Shown: in pieces, positions 8,332-17,415 of the stretch
Position numbering within the stretch: the first letter of the stretch is position 1
Layout of the letters: each line of letters opens with the position of its first letter
Source of the DNA: VXYL01 sp965200375
GTDB lineage: Bacteria; Pseudomonadota; Gammaproteobacteria; Pseudomonadales; Azotimanducaceae
DNA: 64,000 nucleotides
Assembly (NCBI GenBank): GCA_965200375.1
Contig: OZ241353.1
Location: 2,480,001-2,544,000, forward strand
Direction of reading: 5' to 3'
The notes under the pieces: model-generated
Database searches by the model: none
What the model saw: only the letters and a program-made list of their open reading frames with translations
What the model was told of the DNA's origin: nothing
Program-made: the position numbers and the translations under genes

Positions 8332-9342
8332 TCAGCCGGTGGGGCGCGTGGGCCTCAGCCGGGCGAGGAAGTCCGCCTCGCTCGCGCAGGCGAGGGCGGC
8401 GGCGATGGCCGTGCCGGTGGGCTGCGCCGCCAACTGCTGGTTGGCGAGCAGGTCGGACGAGAACGGAATGCCGCGCTGCTCGAGGACGGCTTGCACCGCG
8501 GCTGCCTTGGCATCTTGCTGGCCTGCCGTGCGCGCTCGCGCCAGCAAGCGGCGCAAGTGCGGGTCCTCTTCGGGGGCCAGGCCTTCCTGCCTGCCCAAGG
8601 CGCGCCCCACTCGTTCGAGCGCTGCCGACGTGGACGCGGACCGCTTCGGCTCGTTCAGGCCTTGGTGGATTTCCTCGGCCGTCCAGCCGGGAAGCGCCCG
8701 GCTGGACGGCGCTTCCCGGTAGCGGCCCGAACCGGCGCTCGCTTCGAGCAGGTGGATCGTCAAGCCCGGCCGGCGCCGAGACCAGTGCCCCTGCCACGGC
8801 TCCGGCACCTCCACCCACACCTCGGGGAAGCGCCACCGCTGGTACTCGGCGAGCTTCCGCCGCCGCACGTCCGTGGTGTGGTCCACCTCCACCACGACAT
8901 CCGGGAGCGCGTTCGACGGCGCGTCCGGCCCAAGCACCAGCGTCGGCACCGGCAGCGCCCGCGCACGGGCTTCGTCCAGGAACAGCGTCTGGTCCGCCTC
9001 CATCGCTCGCACGAGCTCGCCGGTCGGAGCGCATTCGTGGAACGTCATGGTGCCGCCGCAGGCGATTGCCGCGCCCCGGGCCTGGGCGATGCGCTCGAGC
9101 AGCGCCGGCAGGCGGTGGGCCGGGTACTCGTGGACGATGGCAGGCTCCCGCACCGTCCAGGCCACGTTCTCCTCGTCGTCCCAGTACTCGAAGCGCGGGC
9201 CGTCCTCCATCCGGGCGAGCTGCGCCGCCGTCATGGGCACGGCCTTGCAGCCCGGGAAGTCGGCCGCTGCGGCCGAGCGTCGGCTGCCGACGTAGCGGCG
9301 CGGCGCACGGGAGACGACGTAGGCGGCGCGTGGTTCGCTCAT
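8332..9342 (-). CDS. Uma2 family (DUF820) restriction-nuclease-fold protein
   Basis: Protein of 336 residues from the ATG at 9342. The central block PDVVVEVD (147-154), then K163 and PEVWVEV (173-179), follows the Uma2 pattern of a PD-(D/E)XK nuclease fold. The N-terminal third is also typical (FEYWDDEE). The C-terminal ~120 residues are helical, with an LRRLLARAR-like amphipathic segment that could mediate oligomerisation. The start is uncertain because a GGAGG lies almost against the ATG; the frame stays open upstream to about 9390. Uma2 proteins are abundant, mostly uncharacterised and often mobile. Position next to the phosphorothioation-type operon suggests a shared defence island, but no functional link is shown. 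Confidence 0.7.
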   Translation of the reverse strand: MSEPRAAYVVSRAPRRYVGSRRSAAAADFPGCKAVPMTAAQLARMEDGPRFEYWDDEENVAWTVREPAIVHEYPAHRLPALLERIAQARGAAIACGGTMTFHECAPTGELVRAMEADQTLFLDEARARALPVPTLVLGPDAPSNALPDVVVEVDHTTDVRRRKLAEYQRWRFPEVWVEVPEPWQGHWSRRRPGLTIHLLEASAGSGRYREAPSSRALPGWTAEEIHQGLNEPKRSASTSAALERVGRALGRQEGLAPEEDPHLRRLLARARTAGQQDAKAAAVQAVLEQRGIPFSSDLLANQQLAAQPTGTAIAAALACASEADFLARLRPTRPTG

Positions 9343-9401
9343 GCCTCCAGCGTAGGCGGCCGAGAATGGGTTTGCAAGACGATTCCGCAACTAAATCAGT
9401 A

Positions 9402-9419
9402 TCGTACACAAGTGTACGA
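9402..9419. promoter_or_regulatory. 18-bp inverted repeat, candidate operator
   Basis: TCGTACAC and GTGTACGA form an 8-bp perfect inverted repeat separated by AA. It sits in the 149-bp gap between the antitoxin-like gene and the Uma2 gene, about 60 bp upstream of the Uma2 start. A dimeric repressor site is the natural reading; the ribbon-helix-helix-type protein next door is a candidate binder. Confidence 0.4.
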
Positions 9420-9491
9420 GGGGCAGCAGCCAGATTCGGCATCGATTGTCTGCCGTCGCTCCATCAAGGGCGGCCTCGTCGAACATCGCCC

Positions 9492-9734
9492 TCAAAGGCA
9501 CTTCCTCTCCAAGTGCGCGCGATAGTCCGCATCGTCGACGCCCGAGCCCTCAAGAGCGCCCATCAATCCCGACACCTTGGGCGCCATCGACGTCGATGGC
9601 CGAGCTTCGGCAGCGGCAATGGCGGCGAAGTAGCCTGAAACCAGCAGCGAGACGGAGCAGCCGGCTCGCTTCGCATGCCGCTTCGCTGCGCGGACGAGGT
9701 GGTCGTCCAGCCTGAGTGTCAGTTTGGTTTGCAC
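9492..9734 (-). CDS. Orphan antitoxin-like protein (DUF6364 type)
   Basis: Protein of 80 residues with a short N-terminal strand plus helices (TKLTLRLDDHLVRAAKRHAK) as in ribbon-helix-helix-like DUF6364 antitoxins, and the usual tail with DYRAHLERK. The GTG at 9734 was chosen because GGAGG lies five bases upstream; longer frames to a TTG at 9761 lack this. Such antitoxins normally precede a PIN-domain toxin, but the next 149 bp hold no PIN gene, so it appears orphaned. It may still bind the nearby inverted repeat. Confidence 0.6.
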   Translation of the reverse strand: MQTKLTLRLDDHLVRAAKRHAKRAGCSVSLLVSGYFAAIAAAEARPSTSMAPKVSGLMGALEGSGVDDADYRAHLERKCL

Positions 9735-9792
9735 CCAATCCTCCGGGCGACGGTCTGGCAAGCATGCTACCCGCCTCCCCAGAGAGCAGCCC

Positions 9793-12147
9793 TCAGAACA
9801 GCGGCATCTGCCGGTCGTCGCCCACCACCTGGTCGAAGTCCAGGCCCAGAGCGCCCAGCACCGGCTCGGCCACCGGGCGCACCTGCTTGTCCAGGTAGTG
9901 TTCCCGGTCCGGTTCGCTCGCCAAGGCGTCCAGGGGCTCCGGGCCGGCCACCGTCACCACGTAGGACACCACGCGGTCCGCGGCGGTGGATTTCCGCGCC
10001 GCGGCAACATGCGGCGGCGTGTTGGCGGTGTACTTGGCGGGAGGCTTGCGCAGGCCCTTGCGGTAGACGAGCTTGGCGTCCAGCTGGCCCTGCCGAAGTT
10101 CTTCGGCCACGCCCTTGAGGTAGCCGTCCACCGCTTCGCCGGCGAACAGGCGGGCATAGAGCTCGCGCTGCACGTCCTTGGCGAGTTCGGTCCAGTCGCG
10201 GCGCACCACCTCCATGCCCACGAACTCCACCTCCGCCGCGCCGTCCACCAGGCCGGCGTAGCGCTTGCGGGCGCCGGCGCCGCCGTGCCGCACCGACGGC
10301 AGGAACAGCTTCACGTAGAGCTTCTCGAACTCCAGTTCCAAACGGCTCGCAACCCGCCACTTGTCCTGCACATGGGCGGCCACCGCTTCGTTGAGTTCCG
10401 CCGCCAGCCGGGGCGCGGCGGTTCGCGCCCCGGCGAGGTCCAGGCCGGAGCGCACGAACACGCTGTCGGTGTCGCCGTAGAGCACGGCGAAGCCCCGCTC
10501 CTCGAACCAGGCCTTGGACCATTGCAGCAGCTGCCGGCCGAGGCCGGTGACGGCGTTGGCGATGGCCACGTTGTGGAACCGGCAGGCGGGCGTGCCCAGC
10601 ACGCCGTAGAAGGAGTTCATCAGGATCTTGATGGCCTGGGAGGCCACCGCGTCGCCCCGCCGCTTGGCCGCTTCCCGCTGCGGAAACAGGGCGTCCAGCA
10701 TCCTCGGCAGGATGGCCTCGCCACGGGAGAAGACGGTGCGGCTGCCCACCCGCACCGGGTCGCCGCAGCGAGCGGCCTGGGCGAAACCGAGGGGGTCGAT
10801 GTTGAAGGTGCGGATGACGCTTGGATACAGGCTCTTGAAGTCGAACACCCATACGTTGTCGTGCATGCCGACCGCCGGCTCGAACACGTGGCCCCCGGCC
10901 TGGCGCCGGTACACGCTGGCGTCGGCGGATCGCACCGTCGGCGCCACGATGCGGCGCCGTCGCAGCGCGGCCAGGTAGAGGAAGTCGAAGGAGGCGATGC
11001 TGGCGGCAACGCGGTCCGGCGTCATCCCGGCCAGGCGGCTGCGGGCGATGGCGAGGTTCACCAGATCCAGCTTGGCGACGATGGCGAGCGCCAGCCGGGC
11101 GTCGGTGCGGGCGTATTCGGCGAAGGTGGGCAGGTCCGCCTCGTAGCGGGCCAGGATCGCGTCGGCGCGGTTGCCGCCGGCGTCGGCCAGCGCCACCTTG
11201 CCCTCGCCGAGCACGGCGCTGGCCACGCCGTCGAGGGAGTAGTCGTCCAGGCGCAGGAAGGCGCCCCGCACCAGATCCATGCCGTCCAGCACCAGACGTC
11301 CCGGGATGGTGGCCTGGCCGCTGCCGAAGTAGCCTTGGGCGGGGCGCAGCCGCAAGCCGCCAGCGTCGCGGCCCAGCGTCAGCGAGCGCCGCAGCCGCTT
11401 GGCGAGGCGGTCCAACACCTTGAGATCGAAGTCGATCACGTTCCAGCCGGTGAGCACGTCCGGGTCCAATGCGCGAACGCGGGCAGCGAACGCGTCGAGG
11501 GCGTCCGCTTCCGTGGCGCAGGCGGTCGCCCGGGGCGGCATCGGGCGGCCGGCCGCGTCCACGATGTACGCCTCGTCCACCGTCCCGCCGCCGAACTCGC
11601 CGTAGAGGGCGATGGCCAGCAGGCGCTTGGCGGCGGGGTCCGTCTCGATGTCGAAGGAGAGCACCGTGGGCGCGATGGCCACGTCGGCGGCGCGGATCTC
11701 CGCGTCGTCGTACACCCGGGCGATGCGCTCCCCGGCCTGCCAGCCGCCGCGGATCTCGCAGCCGCCGCGGATGTTTCGGTCAATCAGGTAGCGCACGGCG
11801 AAGCGGACGTCCGCCTCGAAGGTGCGCACGCCAGCGGCCTGCAGGCGATCCCGCAGCGGCGGCGCATCCGGCGGCGTCGCCACGTCTACGCGCAGCGCCC
11901 GCTCGTCGTCGAAGGTGCGGCTGGCGGTCTCGCGTTGGCGGTGCGCGCCCAGGCGGAACGCGGCAGCGGCGTCGGCACGGCGAATGTGGAAGTGGGGCTT
12001 CGGCCGACGGTCCCGGAACAGGAACGTGCCCCCCTGTTCGAGGGCGCCGTACAGATGCACCACCGGCGCCCCGGCGTCGATGCGGTAGCTCGCCTGCAGG
12101 ATGAAGCCGCGCGCCCACGCCGTGTCGTCGCCAGCGGCGGCCCGCAC
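9793..12147 (-). CDS. polB: DNA polymerase II (family B)
   Basis: Protein of 784 residues, essentially the same length as E. coli Pol II. Exonuclease motifs FDIETD (~164-169), NVIDFD (~235-240) and YARTDA (~344) and polymerase motifs FDFKSLYPS (~434-442), KILMNSFYG (~506-514) and YGDTDS (~557-562) are all present, so both proofreading and polymerase sites look intact. It acts in DNA repair and replication restart past lesions. The GTG at 12147 was chosen because it gives the family length; no ribosome site is obvious. It lies 56 bp after an SDR gene on the same strand. No SOS box was noticed in front of it. Confidence 0.93.
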   Translation of the reverse strand: MRAAAGDDTAWARGFILQASYRIDAGAPVVHLYGALEQGGTFLFRDRRPKPHFHIRRADAAAAFRLGAHRQRETASRTFDDERALRVDVATPPDAPPLRDRLQAAGVRTFEADVRFAVRYLIDRNIRGGCEIRGGWQAGERIARVYDDAEIRAADVAIAPTVLSFDIETDPAAKRLLAIALYGEFGGGTVDEAYIVDAAGRPMPPRATACATEADALDAFAARVRALDPDVLTGWNVIDFDLKVLDRLAKRLRRSLTLGRDAGGLRLRPAQGYFGSGQATIPGRLVLDGMDLVRGAFLRLDDYSLDGVASAVLGEGKVALADAGGNRADAILARYEADLPTFAEYARTDARLALAIVAKLDLVNLAIARSRLAGMTPDRVAASIASFDFLYLAALRRRRIVAPTVRSADASVYRRQAGGHVFEPAVGMHDNVWVFDFKSLYPSVIRTFNIDPLGFAQAARCGDPVRVGSRTVFSRGEAILPRMLDALFPQREAAKRRGDAVASQAIKILMNSFYGVLGTPACRFHNVAIANAVTGLGRQLLQWSKAWFEERGFAVLYGDTDSVFVRSGLDLAGARTAAPRLAAELNEAVAAHVQDKWRVASRLELEFEKLYVKLFLPSVRHGGAGARKRYAGLVDGAAEVEFVGMEVVRRDWTELAKDVQRELYARLFAGEAVDGYLKGVAEELRQGQLDAKLVYRKGLRKPPAKYTANTPPHVAAARKSTAADRVVSYVVTVAGPEPLDALASEPDREHYLDKQVRPVAEPVLGALGLDFDQVVGDDRQMPLF

Positions 12148-12203
12148 GGCGACCGCGCGCGTCAGCGCACCGACCGGCGCCGGCTTGCGGTCGTGTCGAG
12201 CCG

Positions 12204-12986
12204 CTACCGCCACATGTGCGTGCCGCCGCACACTGCGATGGCCTGGCCGGTGACGTAGGCGCTCGCCGGCGCCGCCAGGAACACCGCGATGCCCTTCAGG
12301 TCCTCGGCTTCGCCCAGCCGCCGCAGCGGCGTGTTGGTCTCGGCGTTGCGCCGGGCGTCGTCGTTGTCCCACAGCGCCTTGGCGAAGTCCGTCTTGATGA
12401 GGCCAGGGCAGATGGCGTTCACGCGGACGTTGCGCGGGCCGTACTCGGCGGCGAGGTTGCGCACCAGAGCGAGGTCCGCGAGCTTGGAGATGGCGTAGGT
12501 GCCGAGCGTAAGGGACGGGGTGAAGGCGCCGGTGCTGGCGGTGATCATCATCGACCCGCCGCCCCGGGCCACCATGTCCGGTGCCACCATCTGGCACAGC
12601 CAGTGGTTGGAGCGCACGTTGGAGTTCATGATCTTGTCGAAGGCGGAGTCCGGAATCTCGGACATCGGGCCGTAGAACGGGTTGACGCCGGCGTTGGCCA
12701 CCAGAATGTCGATGGGGCCGAGCTTGGCGCGGGTCTCCGCCACCAGCGCTTCGAGCTGATCCTTGTAGCCGATGTTGCAGGCGACGGGCACTGCCGCGCC
12801 GTCGCCGCACTTGGCGTTGATCGCTTCGCAGGCCGCCGCGCACTGATCGAGCTTGCGGCTGGAGACGACTACCCTGGCGCCGTGCTCCGCCAGGCCTTCC
12901 GCCATTGCGAGGCCCATGCCTTTGGAGGCGCCGGTGAGCAGGGCGACCTTGCCGGTCAGGTCGAAAAGCGTGGTGGAAGTGGCCAC
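12204..12986 (-). CDS. SDR family oxidoreductase
   Basis: Short-chain dehydrogenase of 260 residues. The glycine-rich nucleotide site TGASKGMG is near residue 18, the NAG structural motif near 98, and the catalytic Ser ... Tyr-x-x-x-Lys (ITAST, YAISK) near 150-170. The C-terminal VTGQAIAVCGG block is typical of the classical subfamily. GTG start at 12986 with AAGGAG six bases upstream. It follows the sulfatase/formylglycine enzyme pair by 27 bp, so it may act on a desulfated product, but the substrate cannot be read from sequence. Confidence 0.85.
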   Translation of the reverse strand: MATSTTLFDLTGKVALLTGASKGMGLAMAEGLAEHGARVVVSSRKLDQCAAACEAINAKCGDGAAVPVACNIGYKDQLEALVAETRAKLGPIDILVANAGVNPFYGPMSEIPDSAFDKIMNSNVRSNHWLCQMVAPDMVARGGGSMMITASTGAFTPSLTLGTYAISKLADLALVRNLAAEYGPRNVRVNAICPGLIKTDFAKALWDNDDARRNAETNTPLRRLGEAEDLKGIAVFLAAPASAYVTGQAIAVCGGTHMWR

Positions 12987-13013
12987 GGCGTCTCCTTAGC
13001 TGGTGGGATCGCG

Positions 13014-13967
13014 CTAGCGTACCAAAGGGGATGCAGCGGCCAACGGCCGCGGGCCGCCCGTGGCGCGAACGCAGCGGAAGCCGACGTTGCCGGTTGCGGA
13101 ATCGGGCGTGTTGGCGGTGCGGGCGGCTACGCGGTAGCGGTTGCAGTAGCTGTCGTGGCACAGATAGGAACCGCCCTTGAGCACTCGGCTCTCGCCGGCC
13201 GGCGGGCCGGTCGGATCGGCGGCGGCCTCGGCCGGATGGCGCCGGTGCCAGTCCGCACTGAACCAGTCCGCGCACCACTCCCAGACGTTGCCGGCCATGT
13301 TGTAGAGGCCGAAGCCGTTGGCCGGGAAGGACTTCGCCGGCGCCGTGCCGAGGTAGCCGTCTTCGCGGCTGTTGCGGTGCGGAAAGATGCCCTGCCAGAT
13401 GTTGCAGCGATGCTGGCCGCCGGGCGCGAGCGCGTCGCCCCAGGGCAGACGCCTGGCCGCCAGGCCGCCCCGCGCCGCGTATTCCCACTCCGCCTCCGTG
13501 GGCAGGCGCTTGTCGGCCCAGGCGCAGTAGGCGGCGGCGTCGTGCCAGGAAACCTGCACCACGGGATGGTGGCCGCGGCCTCTCGTGTCGCTGCCGGGAC
13601 CTTCCGGCCGCCGCCAGCAGGCGCCCTCGACCGCCAGCCACCAAGGCACTTCGCCAATGCCCTGCACCTTGCCGCCGCGTTCGAGCCGCGCCCGGCGGGC
13701 GCCGGAGAGCAGGCCGGCGAACACGTAGGCCCAGCCCAGCTGTTCCGCCTCGGTGCGGTAGCCGGTGGCGGCCGCGAAGGCCGCGAACTCGCGGTTGGTG
13801 ACGACCGTGCGGTCCATGGCGAACGGGGCCACGGTTACGGACCGCACCGGCCCTTCGCCGTCCGCCTGCCGGGCGTCGTCGTCTTCCGAACCCATCAGGA
13901 ACGTGCCGCCGGGCAGCTCCGCCATCGCCGCGGGTCGAGCCGCTGCCGCCTCTTGGCGGCTACCCAT
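13014..13967 (-). CDS. Formylglycine-generating enzyme (SUMF1 family)
   Basis: Protein of 317 residues of the FGE-sulfatase fold (GTFLMGSEDDD near the start; PTEAEWEYAARG, GNVWEWCADWF and RVLKGGSYLCHDSYCNRYR later). The active-site cysteines fall at about 270 and 275 with the expected four-residue gap, as in bacterial FGE. The enzyme oxidises the sulfatase cysteine to formylglycine with oxygen and copper. ATG at 13967 overlaps the end of the sulfatase gene by 8 bp. The adjacent sulfatase has a cysteine-type active site, so enzyme and client are encoded together. A non-catalytic family member is unlikely given both cysteines. Confidence 0.88.
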   Translation of the reverse strand: MGSRQEAAAARPAAMAELPGGTFLMGSEDDDARQADGEGPVRSVTVAPFAMDRTVVTNREFAAFAAATGYRTEAEQLGWAYVFAGLLSGARRARLERGGKVQGIGEVPWWLAVEGACWRRPEGPGSDTRGRGHHPVVQVSWHDAAAYCAWADKRLPTEAEWEYAARGGLAARRLPWGDALAPGGQHRCNIWQGIFPHRNSREDGYLGTAPAKSFPANGFGLYNMAGNVWEWCADWFSADWHRRHPAEAAADPTGPPAGESRVLKGGSYLCHDSYCNRYRVAARTANTPDSATGNVGFRCVRATGGPRPLAAASPLVR

Positions 13968-15375
13968 AGCGTTCCCAGAACCGGGCGCTGCGTTCGGCGT
14001 GGCCGCTCTCCCAGGCCTCCCGGTACCCGTCCATGGCCTGCCGCAGCTCCGCCACCACCTCGTCGGCGCCCGGCGTGCCGACCAGGTTGGTCGTCTCCCA
14101 GGGGTCCCGCACCAGATCGAATAGCTGGGTTTGGCGGGCGCAGTCCCGCACCGCGTACTCGATGAGCTTGTGGGTGCGGTTCTTCACCGCCCGCTGGGAG
14201 GACACGTAGGCGAAATAGAGCGCCTCGCGCCCCGCCACCTGGTCGTCGCGCATCGCCGCCACCAGGCTCTCGCCCTCGACGCTCGCCGGCACCGGCGTGG
14301 CGGTGAGCTCGCACAGGGTGGGGAAGACGTCCAGCAGATAGGCGTAGGCGGCGCTGCGGCGGCCTTCCGGCACGCCGGGCCCGGCGAACACCAGCGGCAC
14401 CCGCACGCTGTGCTCGTAGCAGTTCTGCTTGCCCATGAGGCCGTGCTGTCCCACCGCTAGGCCGTTGTCGCCGGCCAACACGATCACGGTGCTGTCCGTG
14501 AGGCCCCGGGCGTCGAGAGCCGCCAGCACGCGCCCGAACTCGTGGTCGAGGTGGGTGATCATGGCGTAGTACTCCGCCAAGTGGCGGCGGATCTCCTCGG
14601 GCGTGCGCGGAAAGCGGGCCAGCAGCTCGTCGCGGATGCGCAAGGCGCCGTTGTCGAAGGGATGGCCGCCGAGGCAGTTGGGCGGCAGCGCCATCGCCTC
14701 CGGCGGGTACATGTCCCGAAAGCGCTGCGGCATGGTGCGCGGGTCGTGGGGGGCCAGGAGCGCCACGTAGGCGAAGAACGGCTGCTGGCCGTCCTGCCGG
14801 TCGATGAACTCCACCGCGGCGTCGCAGAGCACTTCGCTGGAGTGGCGGCCGGCGTGGATGTGGTCGCACTCCCGCCAGGCGATTTCGTTGTTGCCGAAGG
14901 CCGGCGGATCCGGAATGTGCGCCAGCCGCTTGTCGTAGCGGCCGCTCGGGTCGTAGTGGTAGGCCGGCACGTTCCAGTGGTCCGCCATGCCGCCGAAGTG
15001 GATCTCGTCGCCGTCGTCGAAGCCGCGGTTGAAGGCCGCCCGTCCGTTGTGCCACTTGCCGGCGCCCCAGGTGCGGTAGCCCTCGGCGCGCAGCGCTTCG
15101 CCGAGCATGGTGTGCTCCGCGGGAATGGCGCTGCCGGAGTCGTGCAGGTGGAACAGCGTGCGTCCGGTGTGCAGCATGGCGCGGCTCGGCATGCAGATGG
15201 CGCCGTGGGTGCCGCAGGGAATGTGGGCGTGGGTGAAGGCGGTGCCCCGGGCCACCAGCCGATCCATGTTCGGCGTGCGGATGGCGCCGTTGCCGAGGGC
15301 GGCGATGGTGTCGTAGCGCTGATCGTCGGTGAAGAACAGCAGCACGTTGGGCTTGTCGGGCTTGGATGCGGGCAT
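13960..15375 (-). CDS. Cysteine-type sulfatase
   Basis: Arylsulfatase-family hydrolase of 471 residues. NVLLFFTDDQRYD near residue 10-22 supplies metal-binding aspartates and CMPSR at 61-65 is the C-x-P-x-R signature whose Cys61 becomes formylglycine. LAGDNG and GKQNCYEHSVRVPL near 320-350 are the second metal site and typical downstream block. No signal peptide is seen from the ATG at 15375, so it may be cytoplasmic; upstream in-frame sequence looks non-coding. It probably cleaves sulfate esters or related substrates such as choline-sulfate or glycan monomers; the substrate is not determined. It is coupled to the FGE gene downstream. Confidence 0.88.
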   Translation of the reverse strand: MPASKPDKPNVLLFFTDDQRYDTIAALGNGAIRTPNMDRLVARGTAFTHAHIPCGTHGAICMPSRAMLHTGRTLFHLHDSGSAIPAEHTMLGEALRAEGYRTWGAGKWHNGRAAFNRGFDDGDEIHFGGMADHWNVPAYHYDPSGRYDKRLAHIPDPPAFGNNEIAWRECDHIHAGRHSSEVLCDAAVEFIDRQDGQQPFFAYVALLAPHDPRTMPQRFRDMYPPEAMALPPNCLGGHPFDNGALRIRDELLARFPRTPEEIRRHLAEYYAMITHLDHEFGRVLAALDARGLTDSTVIVLAGDNGLAVGQHGLMGKQNCYEHSVRVPLVFAGPGVPEGRRSAAYAYLLDVFPTLCELTATPVPASVEGESLVAAMRDDQVAGREALYFAYVSSQRAVKNRTHKLIEYAVRDCARQTQLFDLVRDPWETTNLVGTPGADEVVAELRQAMDGYREAWESGHAERSARFWERYG

Positions 15376-15542
15376 GGGCTTGTCCTTGAGCGAGTGGTCG
15401 GTTTGTTCGGTGCGTGCCTCCTGGCGCCAGCGGCGCCGGCGCGGGCAGTATCGTGCCGCGCAAGCTCCTGGCCAACTCCGGTGGTTCTGCCCCGCGTCTC
15501 TCGCGTAGGCTACCGTGCGCCGCCTGCCAGGAGGACCAGCGC

Positions 15543-15743
15543 GTGCCCGAACCCGTCCGCCTGCTGCCCTGCCCGACGTGCCGCAAGCCGGCGCCGTGGA
15601 CGGCCGCCAACAAGCACCGCCCGTTCTGCTCCGAGCGCTGCCGCCTGATCGACTTCGGCGGCTGGGCCAACGAGAGCTTCCGAATTCCAGGCGAGCCGTT
15701 GCGGGACGTGATGTCCGAGGATGCCCATTCGGAGGAAGACTGA
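15543..15743 (+). CDS. yacG: DNA gyrase inhibitor / zinc-ribbon protein YacG
   Basis: Small zinc protein of 66 residues: CPTC near residue 9-12 and CSERC near 29-33 are the four zinc ligands, followed by LIDFGGWANE, the family hallmark. YacG binds GyrB and inhibits gyrase in E. coli. GTG start at 15543 with a GGAGG about eight bases upstream. It is divergent from the sulfatase gene and stands alone, without the usual coaE neighbour. Confidence 0.9.
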   Translation: MPEPVRLLPCPTCRKPAPWTAANKHRPFCSERCRLIDFGGWANESFRIPGEPLRDVMSEDAHSEED

Positions 15744-16101
15744 GCCGGCGATCTGTCCGCCGCGGCGGAATCTCACCGCCGCCAAACGGCACCATGCAGC
15801 CGCTGCCCTACGCGGACGTGCCAGCCGCCTTCAGCCTTCCGGCAAAAGCTAACCCTGCCCAGCGCTCGCCGCGGAGCAGGCATTTTGGTCGCCTAGAGGT
15901 TCGATTCCGAATCGACATGGCAAATGGCACGTTCGTCTGTCGTCGCCTCGGCGTGCGCTAATTGAGGATGTGCGCCCCGCAAGGCCGCCAGCATCCCGGC
16001 CCTGCGACGAAACCCGCCCGCTGGAACACACGTCATTTTGGAAGCGGCACACTAGAGGCCGCTGGCAGCCGTTGGCGAGCCGCAGCGTGTAGTATCGCCG
16101 C
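15744..16101. other. Intergenic region without a recognised gene
   Basis: 358 bp between yacG and the sulfhydrylase gene. I found no convincing ORF, RNA or terminator. A GGTTCGATTCC string near 15898 recalls a tRNA T arm but its flanks do not pair. Confidence 0.5.
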
Positions 16102-17415
16102 ATGGTCGACGCCACCAGGCACCGTTCGCCGCGCGGCACCGGCTTCGACACGCTGGCGCTGCACGCCGGGGCGCAGCCGGATCCGGCCACCGGCGCCAGG
16201 GCCACGCCCATCTACCAGTCCGCGGCGTTCGTGTTTCCGGATGCGGATTTCGCCGCCGGCCTGTTCAACATCGAGCGCACCGGGCACGTCTATTCCCGCC
16301 TCTCGAACCCCACCAGCGCGGTGCTCGAAGAGCGCGCCGCGGCCCTTGAAGGCGGCGTGGGCGCCATCGCCACCGCCAGCGGCCAGGCAGCCATGCATCT
16401 GGCCGTGGCGACGCTGCTTGGCGCTGGCGAGCACATCGTCGCCTCGCGATCGCTCTACGGCGGCAGCCACAACCTGCTCGCGTACACCCTGCCGCGCTTC
16501 GGCATCGACACCACGTTCGTGGACCCGCGCTCGCCGGAGGCGTTCGGGGCCGCCATCCGCGACAACACCCGGCTGCTGTTCGGCGAGATCCTCGGCAATC
16601 CCGGCCTCGAAGTGCTGAACGTGCCGGCGGTGGCGGCGGTGGCCCACGACGCTGGCCTGCCGCTCCTGGTGGATGCCACCTTCGCCACGCCCTATCTGTG
16701 CCAGCCCATCGCCCTCGGCGCGGACCTCGTGCTGCACTCCGCCACCAAGTTCCTCTCCGGGCACGGCATCGTCATCGGCGGCCTGCTGGTGGACGGCGGC
16801 GCCTTCGACTGGGAAGCGTCCGGCAAGTTCGCCACGCTGTCGGCGCCCTACGAGGGCTTCCACGGCCTCGTGTTCGCGGAAGAATTCGGGCCCCAGGCGT
16901 TCCTCACCCGCGCCCGCCGGGAGGGCATCCGGGACTTCGGCGCCTGCATGGCGCCCACCACGGCGTTCCACATCCTGCAAGGGCTGGAAACGCTGCCGCT
17001 GCGCATGGCCCGGCATGTGGCGAACGCCCGCGCCGTGGCGGAACACCTGGCTGGCCACGAGGCGGTGCGGGCGGTGAGCTATCCGGAATTGCCGAGCCAC
17101 CCGGACCGCGCCTTGGCCGCCGAGCTGCTGCCGAAGGGCGCCGGCGCGGTGCTGAGCTTCGAGCTGGCCGGCGGTCGCTCGGCGGGCCGGGCCTTCATCG
17201 AGGCGCTGTCGCTGTTCTCCCACCTCGCCAACGTCGGCGATGCGAAGTCCCTGGTGATCCACCCGGCGAGCACCACGCACCACCGCATGGACGCCGAGGC
17301 GCTGGCAGCCGCCGGCATCGGCGAGGGCATGGTGCGGCTCTCCGTCGGCCTCGAAGACCCCCAGGATCTCATCGACGATCTGAACCGCGCGCTGCGCCGG
17401 GCCATGCGCGCATGA
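16102..17415 (+). CDS. O-acetylhomoserine sulfhydrylase-like PLP enzyme (MetY/Cys-Met family)
   Basis: Protein of 437 residues in the Cys/Met metabolism PLP family. VYSRLSNPTSAVLEERAAALE and the ASGQAA loop contact the cofactor; the Schiff-base lysine is in HSATKFLSGHG near residue 218. The overall order and length match O-acetylhomoserine aminocarboxypropyltransferase, which makes homocysteine from sulfide. ATG at 16102. Its stop overlaps the next ORF (ATGA), so the alpha/beta hydrolase is translationally coupled. Cystathionine gamma-synthase or a lyase is possible but the C-terminal HPASTTHHRM block favours MetY. Confidence 0.87.
   Translation: MVDATRHRSPRGTGFDTLALHAGAQPDPATGARATPIYQSAAFVFPDADFAAGLFNIERTGHVYSRLSNPTSAVLEERAAALEGGVGAIATASGQAAMHLAVATLLGAGEHIVASRSLYGGSHNLLAYTLPRFGIDTTFVDPRSPEAFGAAIRDNTRLLFGEILGNPGLEVLNVPAVAAVAHDAGLPLLVDATFATPYLCQPIALGADLVLHSATKFLSGHGIVIGGLLVDGGAFDWEASGKFATLSAPYEGFHGLVFAEEFGPQAFLTRARREGIRDFGACMAPTTAFHILQGLETLPLRMARHVANARAVAEHLAGHEAVRAVSYPELPSHPDRALAAELLPKGAGAVLSFELAGGRSAGRAFIEALSLFSHLANVGDAKSLVIHPASTTHHRMDAEALAAAGIGEGMVRLSVGLEDPQDLIDDLNRALRRAMRA

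Noticed and set aside
9343..9491. Possible remnant of a PIN toxin (VYDTDLV in one frame)
   Set aside because: Only seven residues look similar and no later acidic motifs follow; chance is as likely.
15890..15915. tRNA-like GGTTCGATTCC string
   Set aside because: The bases flanking the loop do not form a T stem and no acceptor or anticodon arm is found upstream.
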